Source: Hasllibacter sp963833115 (GTDB lineage: Bacteria; Pseudomonadota; Alphaproteobacteria; Rhodobacterales; Rhodobacteraceae). From it: a stretch of DNA of 64,000 nt. Where the stretch lies: the NCBI GenBank assembly GCA_963833115.1, contig CAWHWS010000002.1:1240001-1304000 (forward strand), given 5' to 3'. How positions within the stretch are numbered: the stretch's first letter is position 1; each line of letters opens with the position of its first letter. The notes below the pieces were generated by a model. The model was not told where the DNA came from, ran no database searches, and worked only from the letters and a program-made list of their open reading frames with translations. Both the position numbers and the translations under genes were made by a program. Positions 8,585-17,191 of the stretch are shown here, one piece after another.

Positions 8585-9657
8585 CGCTCTCGGGGCCCAC
8601 GCACACCGTGGACGGACGGCCGGGCGCCGCGCTCACGGCCCGCCCGCCCGGCGACGGCGGACCTCGCGCGGTGATCGAGGGCGCCGCCCTTTCGCTCGCG
8701 ATGCCCATGCACATGCTGACGGACGACGCGGGGCGGGTGGTCTCGATCGGGCGCACCTTGGCGAAGTTCGTGGATGGCGGCGCCGCCGCGATCCTCGGTC
8801 GTCCGCTCTTCGACGTGATCCGCCTGCGCCGCCCGGGTGGGGTGACGACGATCGCCGGGCTCAGGCGGCATGCCGGCGTGGCGTTGCGGGTCGACATGCC
8901 GTCGGCGGAGCCGGTGCGACATGTCGGGGTCGCCGTGCCGGCGGGCGACGGCATCCTGATAAAGCTGTCGCCGGGGATCGGCATCGTCGAGGCGGTGGCG
9001 CGCCACCGCCTCACGATCTCGGATTTCACGCCGACGGACCTGTCGGTCGAGCTCCTCTACCTCGTGGAGGCGAACAACGCCGCGCTGAAGGAAGCCCAAA
9101 GCCTGAACGGCCGGCTCGAGGACGCCCGCATCTGCGCCCAGGAGGCGGCATTCACCGATGCGCTCACCGGATTGCGCAACCGCCGGGCGCTCGATCACCT
9201 GCTCGGCCGCCTGGCCGCGGCGGACACGCCATTCGCGCTGCTGAACATCGATCTCGATCGGTTCAAGGCGGTGAACGACACCCATGGACACGCCGCCGGC
9301 GACCACGTGCTGGAGGCCGCGGCGGCCCACATGCGCCGGGCGGCGCGGCGAGACGACGTGGTGGCACGCACCGGTGGCGACGAGTTCGTCATGGTCCTGC
9401 GCGGCCAGGTCGCGCCCGAGCGGCTGTTGCTGATCGCGCGGGACCTCATCGCCGCCATCGAGACCCCCGTGCGCATCCCCGAGAGCGCGGGAGGAGCCAC
9501 TTGCGAGATTTCGGCCAGCATCGGCATCGCGAGGTCGGTCGACTACGAGACGCCCGATCCCGCCCAGATGGCGCAGGACGCCGATGCGGCGCTCTACGTC
9601 AGCAAGCGTGCCGGGCGCGGTCGTGCGGGGCTGCACGAGCCGGGCAAGTCCGCCTGA
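8581..9657 (+). CDS. HNOBA-domain diguanylate cyclase
   Basis: 358 residues. The N-terminal part (about 30-160) resembles the HNOB-associated (HNOBA) domain of guanylate cyclases: SLAMPMHMLTDDAGRVVSIG and, later, LSPGIGIVEAVARHRLTISD. A coiled-coil signalling helix follows (about 165-200, ELLYLVEANNAALKEAQSLN), then a GGDEF domain with DLDRFKAVNDTHGHAAGD, TGGDEF and an RRDD I-site five residues before it. It should make cyclic di-GMP, with feedback inhibition, under control of the adjacent H-NOX-like protein through the HNOBA domain. It is translationally coupled by a 4-base overlap. This is a cyclic-di-GMP analogue of the NO-sensor/guanylate-cyclase design. Confidence 0.88.
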   Translation: MTLSGPTHTVDGRPGAALTARPPGDGGPRAVIEGAALSLAMPMHMLTDDAGRVVSIGRTLAKFVDGGAAAILGRPLFDVIRLRRPGGVTTIAGLRRHAGVALRVDMPSAEPVRHVGVAVPAGDGILIKLSPGIGIVEAVARHRLTISDFTPTDLSVELLYLVEANNAALKEAQSLNGRLEDARICAQEAAFTDALTGLRNRRALDHLLGRLAAADTPFALLNIDLDRFKAVNDTHGHAAGDHVLEAAAAHMRRAARRDDVVARTGGDEFVMVLRGQVAPERLLLIARDLIAAIETPVRIPESAGGATCEISASIGIARSVDYETPDPAQMAQDADAALYVSKRAGRGRAGLHEPGKSA

Positions 9658-10497
9658 GGCGAAGCGCCGGTTTTCGGGAGGAAGACGCCTGCGCTGCCGA
9701 CCGCCGTTCGTCTTGCCCGGATCGCCGCGGGCGCGGATCGTCTGCTGGCCCTTGGCGACGGGAGGACGCAGGCATGGGACGGATCCGGCCGCCCTCCGCG
9801 AAGGGGCGTCCCGGTTGGCGAGCGAGGTCCGACCATCGAAGCGGGTCGGGGACCGATCGGCCGGCTCGGCGTCGCCTTCCATCACGGCAATGCCGTCATT
9901 GGCGGGTACGATCCTCGTGGCCGGGCCTTTCGAGCGGCCCGCATGCGAGCTTGAGTTTGCCGGTCCTCGTGTAACGGCGCGGGCCACCTATACCGGGCCA
10001 GGCGGCGAATCTCGGGCAGTGGGGGGGTCCGGCGGTCCTGCCGAAGGGGGGTGAGAGTTCCCTCCGACGTGTCGAGGCGTCGCCCCTTCGATCGTGTGCT
10101 GACGGCTCGCCGGAGAGGCCTGGCAGTCGGGCGGGGGGTTCGGCGCCGCTGACGGCTAGTAGGCGACATCGTGCGTGGGCGACGGCATGAAGGGGATGAC
10201 CGAAGCCGTCGATCTACCTGGGACGCACCCACCTCAGGCGGACGGCCGCCCCTGGACCTACTGATCTACGCCCCGCTTCTCGAAAGCGCGGGGCGCCGAT
10301 GACGGTGCGGACGACGCCGGTTCACCTGTTCCGCGCGTCGACGGTCCAGCGGATGTCGGCTCGATCCGACGGGGCGACGCCCGCCTCGCGAAAGCGTCCC
10401 CCAGGGCCTCGTTCCACGAATCCAGCCTGTAATTCACATCGCGGGTCCGGCGGCATGGCCGGGCGAGACGTCCAAGCCCGCGCCTGCCCGTCATCGC
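9658..10497. other. Gene-poor stretch with one strong hairpin
   Basis: No convincing coding sequence is seen on either strand; the open frames have random-looking, Arg/Pro/Gly-rich composition. One clear structure is an 8-bp inverted repeat, CGCCCCGC (10269-10276) with GCGGGGCG (10288-10295), around an 11-base loop. It has no T-tract, so it may be a terminator-like hairpin or part of the decayed insertion element that follows. CCTGTTCCGCG at about 10328 resembles the right-end repeat of that element and may be its left end. Confidence 0.5.
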
Positions 10498-11383
10498 ACC
10501 CTGGATTGGTCCGCCCACGGCGCGTCGCCGCGTGGGCGCGGCTCGCCGAGCGTCTGGTCGGCCCGGGCCCGGGCCCGGGCATGGACCGGCATGCGGCGCC
10601 GCCGGGCGTGCGCGGGCGCCGGCGGACCGTGCCGGACGCGGCGATCCGGGCGTGGCTGACGATCGAGGGCCCGTCTTGCCCGGCGGCCAGGCGGCGCCCG
10701 GCCTGCCGCTTCGGCAGACGACCGGCTTCGGGGCAAGGCTGCTCGAGCCGGCGGGGACGGGCCGGCCGGTGCCGGGCTTCGGGGCGCCGTGCCGCCGCCG
10801 GAAGTCGCTCGCCGTGCAGCCGCCCTGCCGCGGCGGCGGCGGGCCGCTGCGCCCGCTCGTGGACGGCACCGGCGTCGAGGTGCGGGGCGAGGGCGAGCGG
10901 CACGCGCGCACGCATGGCGGGGCCCGCGGGCGCGTCCGGCGCGAGGTGCACCTCGCCGTGGACGAGGCGACGCTCGGGGCCCGCGCGGTCGAGGTCACCG
11001 GCAGCGCCGTCGGCGACGCGCCTATGCGGCCCATGATGGACGCGCCGGCCGGGGCGCCGCCGCGATCGTCCCGCCTCGCCGAACCGCGGCGCCCTGGAGA
11101 AAGGAGCACCGTGGCGGCACCGGGGAACGAGGCCCTGCGCGCCACCCGGCGCCTTGGCCGAACGCTCCGGCGCGGATGGAGCGGCCCCCACCGCCGCGGC
11201 CGCGCCGAGACCAGGACGAGCTGCAGGACGCTCCCCGGCCAAGGGCGCGCAGCCCGAGACGTCGACCGCCAGACCGCCCAGCTCCAGGTCCGCTCCGCCA
11301 CACCCGGCATCCCCATCTCCCGACCCGCCGGCCGGCGTCAAAAGGGGGAAGCCCGGACCTCGGGCGTTCTGCGCAACAGGATC
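10498..11383 (+). mobile_element. Degenerate IS5/IS903-type insertion sequence (transposase pseudogene)
   Basis: A broken IS5-family (IS903-like) transposase readable only by switching frames. One frame gives LDWSAHGASPRGRGSPSVW (family: WxEYNxALxxRGSLTxW). Another gives GRRRTVPDAAIRAWLTI. A third gives RQTTGFGARLLEPAG, then LVDGTGVEVRGEGERHARTH with the first catalytic Asp, VHLAVDEATLGARAVEVTG, and NEALRATRRLGRTLRRGWSG. The block carrying the second catalytic Asp (TADGAYDT) is deleted. The distal end, TGCGCAACAGG (about 11370-11380), resembles an IS5 terminal repeat. A second relic of the same type lies at 34.0-34.7 kb. Not functional. Confidence 0.7.
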
Positions 11384-11639
11384 CATATGATGGCGACGCG
11401 GTCATGATGGTCGAGATGCGCGGCCATGCGCCGCCCGGGATGGGAACTGCCCTATGCCGCGTGCGGTGGAGGTGGCCCGAGACCGCCGTTCGGCGGAGGC
11501 GGCCATGATCCCGCCCATCCGCGCCCCCTCCCACCGTCCCGACGGCGTGCGCGCGTCTCCCGCATCGCACGGCCCCTGGCGTCGCTGCGCGTTCCATGGC
11601 CAAACGGGGGGCGTTGGCGTCGGGGCGGGGGACGTCCCC

Positions 11640-13480
11640 CCTGCGGACCATGCCGGCGCCATCGGCGGGAGGCCCGGCGCGGTGGTCGGGGACGTCGTCG
11701 CGACAAGGCGGACCGCCTTGGCCGTGCCCGCGGTGATGGCGGCGTCGCGGCGAGCAGGACGCCGAGGCGTCCGAAGCCGTCGAACCGGACCATCGGCGCG
11801 GCCGACATCGCGCCGAGCGCCGGCGGCAGCCCGGCGCCCGACTTCGTGCGCGCCTTGCCGCCGGTCTCCAGCGCGCCGCCGATGCCGATGCGGTCGGTCG
11901 GTCCGAGCCGCCCGCGCCGCGCGACTAGGTCGGCCGCGACGAGGGGGTGGTGGCCATCCGCCGCTGGTGGCTTCGGCGGATCGACGGCACCGACGAAGCG
12001 CGGCCCGCAGGAGCCGGCGGAGGCCGTGACGCCGACGACGCCCCGCTCTCCGGGCCGGTAAGCCGGCTCGACGGGCGCGGGGCCGCATCGCGCGTGACCT
12101 CGATCCGGGGGCCGCGTGGCGAGTCGGCATGGGCGGGGACCTGCGGCCGCTCCGAGACCGGCAAGAGCCGACCGTCGATCGGCGCGACCTGCGACGGGCC
12201 GAGGACCACCACGCCGACGACGGTGTCCAGGGCCAGTCACGGTGCGCGCAGGGTCCCGCGCAGCGGGGCGGCATGGCGCCGCGCCGACCATGCGAAGACG
12301 CGCCTCGCCTCGTTATCCCCGGACGGCGCGGGCGGGATCCCCGCCGCCAGGCGGGGGAGCGGGCAGAGCGCCAACGGGACGCTGCGCGCGAGCATGAGGA
12401 GCTCGGCCGCCGCGACCGCGGTCGTCCGGGTCGGGGCGTCGCTCCGGAGGCTCCGCCCCTATGTCCTAGATGATGACGCGCCTGCCATCGACGTGGAGCC
12501 CCAAGCCGACGATCGGCCCCTGCCGCATTTCGACGCCGAACGGACCCATCGCCAGGACGGCGAAGCCGACCACGGCGGGGACGATGGCCACCGCGGCGCG
12601 AAGCCCCAGGACCATCGCGAAGGTCCGGCCCGTTCCGGCCGGCGCGCCGTCCACGCCGGCCGGCGCGATGTCGGGCTGGAAGATGGAGAAGGTCGCCTCG
12701 ATCCCCCATGGCCGAGCGTGCCCGAAGTCCCGGACGCGCGCGCCCGCGAGCGGGCCGAGGGCGGTGACGCCCCCGCCGCCCATTCCGATAGCGACGATCA
12801 CGCCCGGCCGGCCGGCCGCCCGTCCCGGACCGCCGGCGCCTCGGCGGGCTCGGGCGGGTCCGGGCACATCGTCGCCACGTCACGCAGGGGCACGCGGCCA
12901 AGATCGGGCCGCCCGGCGATCTCGTCCCCGTCGCGAAGGTTCCCGGTCGTCTCCACGGGACTCCGCGTGAGGACAATCCCTTCGGGGCCCGGGGGAGGCG
13001 CGCGTTCCGCCCCTGGGGAGCGGCGCGCACAGCCGTGAGCGCCGCGCCGACGGACGCCGCGCGCGCGCCGCCTCCTCGACCGGCCGCGGAGAGGGCATCG
13101 AACGCCGCCCCTTGGGCTGGCGCCTCCAGGCCCGCCCGGATTCCGGCGCGCGGGGACGAGGCCGCCGCGGCTGCCACGCGCCCGCCCGGCGCGACCCCGT
13201 CCGCCGCGAGCAGGCGGCCCCATGCGCACGGCCGAAGCGTCCGTCGCACGGCTCCGGGACGGCCGGGCCGTCCTCGGCTCGCACCGCGACGGACACGTTC
13301 GCGCTCCGATCCCCCCGGTCGTCCAGGGCTGCGAGATCCGGGCCGTCGCGCTTCGAAGCCCGCGACCTCCTCCAGGGCCACGTCGGAGCGCAGGTCCGCG
13401 CGATCACCGTCACCGCCGCGGGCAGGGGGAGGCGCTCGGCATCGGCGGGCGCCCCTCCAGCGCCGGGCCCAGCGTCCGCC
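11640..13480 (-). pseudogene. Heavily decayed hppA-like (membrane pyrophosphatase) relic
   Basis: There is no intact frame, but colinear fragments on the minus strand resemble a proton-translocating pyrophosphatase when frames are switched. Near 13,300 NVSVAVRAEDG matches MNVSVRANVR. Near 12,440 DNA reading CCCCGACCCGGACGACCGCG resembles codons for PEDDPR, followed near 12,400 by AAELL (family AADLF). Near 11,985 VGAVDPPKPPAAD matches VALDAYGPITD. Near 11,900 TDRIGIGG matches TDALDAVG. Near 11,680 TTAPGLPPM matches DTAGPAVNPM. The order is correct from N- to C-terminus, although spacings differ by insertions and deletions. This is an alignment made by eye of a badly damaged sequence, so the call is tentative. 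Confidence 0.4.
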
Positions 13481-13938
13481 TAGAGGTGGCCGCTTGGCGC
13501 TCATGGACGCGGGCCTGCGAGCCGCCCCCCTCGTGGAGGGTCACGACGGGCGGCCCCGCCGCCATTGGGCAGGCTCGCCGGAGGCATCGGCGGCGGCGGC
13601 CTCGGGCTGCTCGAGCCGCGAGGTGGCCTCCTCCGCCGTGACCGTCGCCAGAGCCCCGCTGGCCCCTGCCCGTGGGCCGATCCGACGGCTTCGGAGGCAG
13701 GGCAGACCGCCCGCGTCGGAGGCCGGTGGCGTGAGCTCCGGCGACTCCGGGACGGAGCCGGGGCGCCACGTCTCCTGCGGCGGGACGAGCCGCGCGCCCT
13801 GGGAGCGAACGGGGCGCGGCGGACCGGCCGGGGACGGACCCGCGCCCCGGGCGGCGGGCCTGGCGTGGAGTGACGCTTTCGCCCGCCGCGCCGCGCGGTA
13901 GGGTAGGGTGGGGCGGCGGTCGGCGGAGCGGGGACGAC
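13481..13938. other. Intergenic, no recognisable gene
   Basis: It lies between the decayed hppA-like relic and the enolase-superfamily gene. Open frames on both strands are compositionally biased shadows. The last 20 bases (GGCGGAGCGGGGACGAC before ATG 13939) contain the probable ribosome-binding site of the next gene. The promoter of that gene should lie here but no clear -35/-10 pair is visible. Confidence 0.5.
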
Positions 13939-15141
13939 ATGAAGATCACGGGCCTGACGACGACGCGGATCGAGGAACGGCCGAACCTGATCTGGGTCGA
14001 GGTCGAGACCGACGAGGGCCCGTCCGGCCTCGGAGAGACGTTCTTCCTGTCGCGCACCGTCGAGGCCTATCTCCACGAGCACGTCGCCCCGATCCTGATG
14101 GGCCGCGACCCCCTGCGGATCGACCTCATCGCCGCGGACCTCACGGGCTATCTCGGCTTCCGCTCCACCGGGGTCGAGACGCGCGGCAACTCCGCCGTCG
14201 ACATCGCGCTTTGGGACCTCTTCGGCCATGCGACCGGCCTGCCCCTGACGCAGCTCCTGGGCGGGGCGACGCGGGAGTCCATCCGCACCTACAACACCTG
14301 CGCCGGGACCGAGTACATCAAGGAGGCCGGCGGCCAGGTCTCCTCCAATTTCGGCCTCGGCGCCGCGGGGCGCTACGACGACCTGGACGCGTTCCTGCAC
14401 CGCGCGGACGAGTTGGCCGAGGACCTCCTGTCCGAAGGCATCACGGCGATGAAGATATGGCCCTTCGACATGGCCGCCGAACGCACCCGCGGGGCCTATA
14501 TCTCGCCCGAGGACATGGCCGCGGCGCTGCGGCCCTTCGAGCTCATCCGCGGGGCGGTCGGCGACCGGATGGACGTGATGGTCGAGTTCCACTCCCTCTG
14601 GCAGCTCCTGCCGGCGATGCGGATCGCGCGCGAGCTCGCCGCCTTCGACACGTTCTGGCACGAGGACCCGATCCGCATGGACAGCCTCGGCAGCCTCGCG
14701 CGCTATGCCGAGGCGAGCCGCGCGCCGATCTGCGCCTCCGAGACCCTGGCCAGCCGCTGGGCCTTCCGCGACCTCCTGGAGACCGGGGCCGCCGGCGTCG
14801 TGATGCTCGACGTCGCCTGGTGCGGCGGCATCTCCGAGGCGCGCAAGATCGCCGCCATGGCCGAGGCCTGGCACCTGCCCGTCGCGCCGCACGACTGCAC
14901 CGGCCCGGTGGTCCTGGCCGCGAGCACGCACCTGTCGCTCAACGCGCCCAACGCCCTCGTGCAGGAGAGCGTGCGCGCCTTCCACCGCACCTGGTACCGC
15001 GACCTCGTCACCGGCCTGCCGACGATCGAGCGGGGCATGATCGCGCCGGCGCCGGGCCCGGGCCATGGCTGCGCCCTGCACGCCGACCTCGCGCGCCGCT
15101 TCGCCGTCCACCGGCGCCGCACGGGGGCGGGCGACCTCTAG
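13939..15141 (+). CDS. Mandelate racemase/muconate lactonizing enzyme family protein
   Basis: A 400-residue enolase-superfamily enzyme. ATG 13939 was chosen because MKITGLTTTRIEE is the normal family beginning and a purine-rich site precedes it; 23 extra codons are possible upstream. The capping domain covers about 1-125. The barrel carries acidic metal ligands in MVEFHSLW, FWHEDPIR and ICASETLAS, and a catalytic His in VAPHDCTGP. The usual KxK pair is replaced by MKIWPFD, so only one Lys remains. Such enzymes racemise, cycloisomerise or dehydrate carboxylate sugars. The convergent TRAP transporter (stop codons 39 bases apart) supports a role in sugar-acid or hydroxy-acid catabolism. The substrate is not known. 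Confidence 0.88.
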   Translation: MKITGLTTTRIEERPNLIWVEVETDEGPSGLGETFFLSRTVEAYLHEHVAPILMGRDPLRIDLIAADLTGYLGFRSTGVETRGNSAVDIALWDLFGHATGLPLTQLLGGATRESIRTYNTCAGTEYIKEAGGQVSSNFGLGAAGRYDDLDAFLHRADELAEDLLSEGITAMKIWPFDMAAERTRGAYISPEDMAAALRPFELIRGAVGDRMDVMVEFHSLWQLLPAMRIARELAAFDTFWHEDPIRMDSLGSLARYAEASRAPICASETLASRWAFRDLLETGAAGVVMLDVAWCGGISEARKIAAMAEAWHLPVAPHDCTGPVVLAASTHLSLNAPNALVQESVRAFHRTWYRDLVTGLPTIERGMIAPAPGPGHGCALHADLARRFAVHRRRTGAGDL

Positions 15142-15159
15142 CGCCCCCGTGAGCCCCGG

Positions 15160-15201
15160 CTCGCGCCCGGTGATCCCCGGCTAGCGCCCGGTGATCCCCG
15201 G
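15160..15201. repeat. 21-bp tandem duplication at the dctM stop codon
   Basis: Two adjacent 21-base units (15160-15180 and 15181-15201) differ at one base; both contain GCGCCCGGTGATCCCCGG. The right unit encodes the last codons and the TAG stop of the TRAP large permease on the minus strand. In the left unit, beyond the stop, the corresponding triplet is GAG rather than TAG. Confidence 0.85.
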
Positions 15202-16545
15202 AAAGACGAGGAGGACCGCGAGCGCCAGGATCTGCAGCGCGATGAACGGCAGGAGCGCGCGGAAGATCTCGCCCAGCGAGATGTCGGGCGGCGCCACCGA
15301 CTTGAGGTAGAAGGCCGCCGGCCCGAACGGCGGCGACAGGAAGCTCACCTGCATGTTCATGGCGAACACCACGCCGAACCAGATCGGATCGTAGCCCAGG
15401 TCCTTCACGATCGGCACGAAAATCGGGACCGTCAGGAGCGCGATCCCCACCCAGTCGAGGAACATGCCCAGGACGAACAGCACCAGCATCATGAAGAGGA
15501 TGATCACCGTGGGATCGTCCGAGATGCCGGTGATCAGCGACTGCACGAAGCGCAGGCCCCCCATCAGGTTGAACACCCCGACCAGGGCCGTCGCGCCGAT
15601 GCCGATCCACACGATCATGCCCACCGTCGCCAGCGTCTGCTTGGCCGCCCCCATGATGAGGGACCAGGTCAGCTCTCGGCGCACGAGGGTCGAGAGGGTC
15701 ACGCCCAGCACGCCCACCGCCGACGCCTCCGTCACCGAGGCGATGCCGCCGTAGATCGAGCCCAGCACGAAGATCACCACCAGGATCGGCAGCACCACCC
15801 CCTTGAGGAGGCGCACCTTCTCGGCCCGCGGGATCGAGCCCGCCTCCGGGATCGGCGCGACGTCGTGGTTGGAATAGGCCCGCACCAGCACGTAGGCGAC
15901 GTAGAACCCCGCCAGCATGAGGCCCGGCAGGAACGAGGCCGTGAAGAGCTCCCCGATCGAGACGTTGGCCGACAGCCCGTAGATGATGAGCACGATGGAC
16001 GGCGGCACCATCGTGCCCAGCGCGCCGCCCGCGCAGCACACGCCGATGGCGATGCCGCGGTCGTATCCGAGCCGCAGCATCTGGGGCAGGGCGATCACGC
16101 CCAGGAGCACCACCTCCCCCCCGATGATCCCCGACATCGCCGCCAGGATCACCGCCACGATCAGGGTCTGGATCGCCACCCCCCCGCGCAGGCGCCCGCC
16201 CACCAGGCGCATCGCGTCGAAGAGGTCGCGCGCGATGCCCGAGCGGTCGAGGATCGCCGCCATCAGGACGAACATCGGCACGGAGACGAACACGAAGCTG
16301 TTCACGAAGGAGAAGATGCGGCTCCCGATCAGGGAGATGCCCGCCGGCCCGAACCAGCCCAGCAGGAAGATCAGCGCCACCAGCAACGTCACGAACGCCA
16401 GCGGCATGCCCGTCAGCAGGAGGATCAGAAGCATCGCGAACATCGCCGCCGTCGCCCGCTCGATCCCCCAGGACTTGATGTCGGGGATCAATGACGCGGC
16501 CGCCTGGAGGACGGCGTCCCCGCCCTGGGTCAGGATCTCGATCAC
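15181..16545 (-). CDS. dctM: TRAP transporter large permease (DctM)
   Basis: 454 residues with about 12 membrane helices, the DctM subunit of a tripartite ATP-independent periplasmic transporter. Typical pieces are LLTGMPLAFVTLLVALIFLL near the start, GRLRGGVAIQTLIVAVILAAMSGI, CCAGGALGTMVPPSIVLIIYG and LFMMLVLFVLGMFLDWVGI. It uses an ion gradient to import substrate delivered by DctP. Its start overlaps the DctQ stop by four bases. A short extra N-terminus (about 25 residues) precedes the first helix. Ligands of such systems are mostly carboxylates. The neighbouring enolase-superfamily enzyme fits this. Confidence 0.93.
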   Translation of the reverse strand: MIEILTQGGDAVLQAAASLIPDIKSWGIERATAAMFAMLLILLLTGMPLAFVTLLVALIFLLGWFGPAGISLIGSRIFSFVNSFVFVSVPMFVLMAAILDRSGIARDLFDAMRLVGGRLRGGVAIQTLIVAVILAAMSGIIGGEVVLLGVIALPQMLRLGYDRGIAIGVCCAGGALGTMVPPSIVLIIYGLSANVSIGELFTASFLPGLMLAGFYVAYVLVRAYSNHDVAPIPEAGSIPRAEKVRLLKGVVLPILVVIFVLGSIYGGIASVTEASAVGVLGVTLSTLVRRELTWSLIMGAAKQTLATVGMIVWIGIGATALVGVFNLMGGLRFVQSLITGISDDPTVIILFMMLVLFVLGMFLDWVGIALLTVPIFVPIVKDLGYDPIWFGVVFAMNMQVSFLSPPFGPAAFYLKSVAPPDISLGEIFRALLPFIALQILALAVLLVFPGITGR

Positions 16546-17123
16546 CCGCGGCCCCCGCGCGCGTAGCCCCAGGCGAGGCGCGCGAACTGCAGCGTCAGGA
16601 GGACCATCACCACGAAGAGGAAGAGCTTGATGATCCCCGGCGTCGGCGGGTTCCAGGCGCTGCCGGTGGTGTCGAAGCGGAACTCGCCCGTGGGGGTGAA
16701 CATCGCGGCCTCCGCGACCTGCCAGGAGGCGAGCGCGAAGATCGCGCAGGCCGTCATGTTCACGAGGCTCAGGACCACGTCCGTGATCCGGCGCGCGCGG
16801 GGCCCGAGCGCGTCGTAGATCAGGACCACCCGGATGTGCCGGTCCCGGCTCGCGACGTAGAGCCCGCCGAAGAGGAAGGTGATCGCCGTGAGGAAGATCA
16901 CCGCCTCGTGGCCCCAGATCGTCGGCCGGTTGAACCCGTAGCGCAGCGCGACCTCGACGATGAGGATGCCCGCCGACAGGACGATCGCGAGGGCGAAGAG
17001 CCCGCCGAGCGCGTCGATCGCCCGGCCGAGCATCCCCGCCTCGGGGATGGCGCCGGCGTCGCTCGGCCGGTGGACCGCGAGAGGGGCCGGGCCTGCCGCC
17101 GGATCAGGGTCGGGTCCGGCCAT
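16542..17123 (-). CDS. dctQ: TRAP transporter small permease (DctQ)
   Basis: A 193-residue DctQ-type protein with four helices: ALGGLFALAIVLSAGILIVEVALRY, GHEAVIFLTAITFLFGGLY, VVLSLVNMTACAIFALASW and IIKLFLFVVMVLLTLQFARL. The family signature YVASRDRHIRVVLI (ARNxHIRVD-like) is present. It partners with the downstream DctM, with which it overlaps by ATGA. The Pro/Ala-rich N-terminus of about 30 residues is longer than usual. It lies after dctP, separated by a hairpin, in the same operon. Confidence 0.92.
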   Translation of the reverse strand: MAGPDPDPAAGPAPLAVHRPSDAGAIPEAGMLGRAIDALGGLFALAIVLSAGILIVEVALRYGFNRPTIWGHEAVIFLTAITFLFGGLYVASRDRHIRVVLIYDALGPRARRITDVVLSLVNMTACAIFALASWQVAEAAMFTPTGEFRFDTTGSAWNPPTPGIIKLFLFVVMVLLTLQFARLAWGYARGGRG

Positions 17124-17150
17124 GGCCGCGCCCTTTCACATGAGGAGGGA

Positions 17151-17171
17151 GGGGCGCCGGTCCGGCGCCCC
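17151..17171 (-). terminator. dctP-dctQ intergenic hairpin (attenuator)
   Basis: GGGGCGCCGG and CCGGCGCCCC form a perfect 10-bp inverted repeat around a single T, in the 68-base gap between dctP and dctQ. There is no T-run, so it is probably a partial terminator or mRNA-stabilising hairpin. Such an element would let the binding protein be made in excess of the permease. Confidence 0.6.
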
Positions 17172-17191
17172 GCTCGGGGCCGATGACGAGG

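Noticed and set aside
11402..13504. A 700-codon open frame on the minus strand
   Set aside because: Composition is random Arg/Pro/Gly/Ser, without domains or start signals. It exists because stop codons are rare in very GC-rich DNA; better-supported fragments in other frames suggest a dead hppA-like gene.
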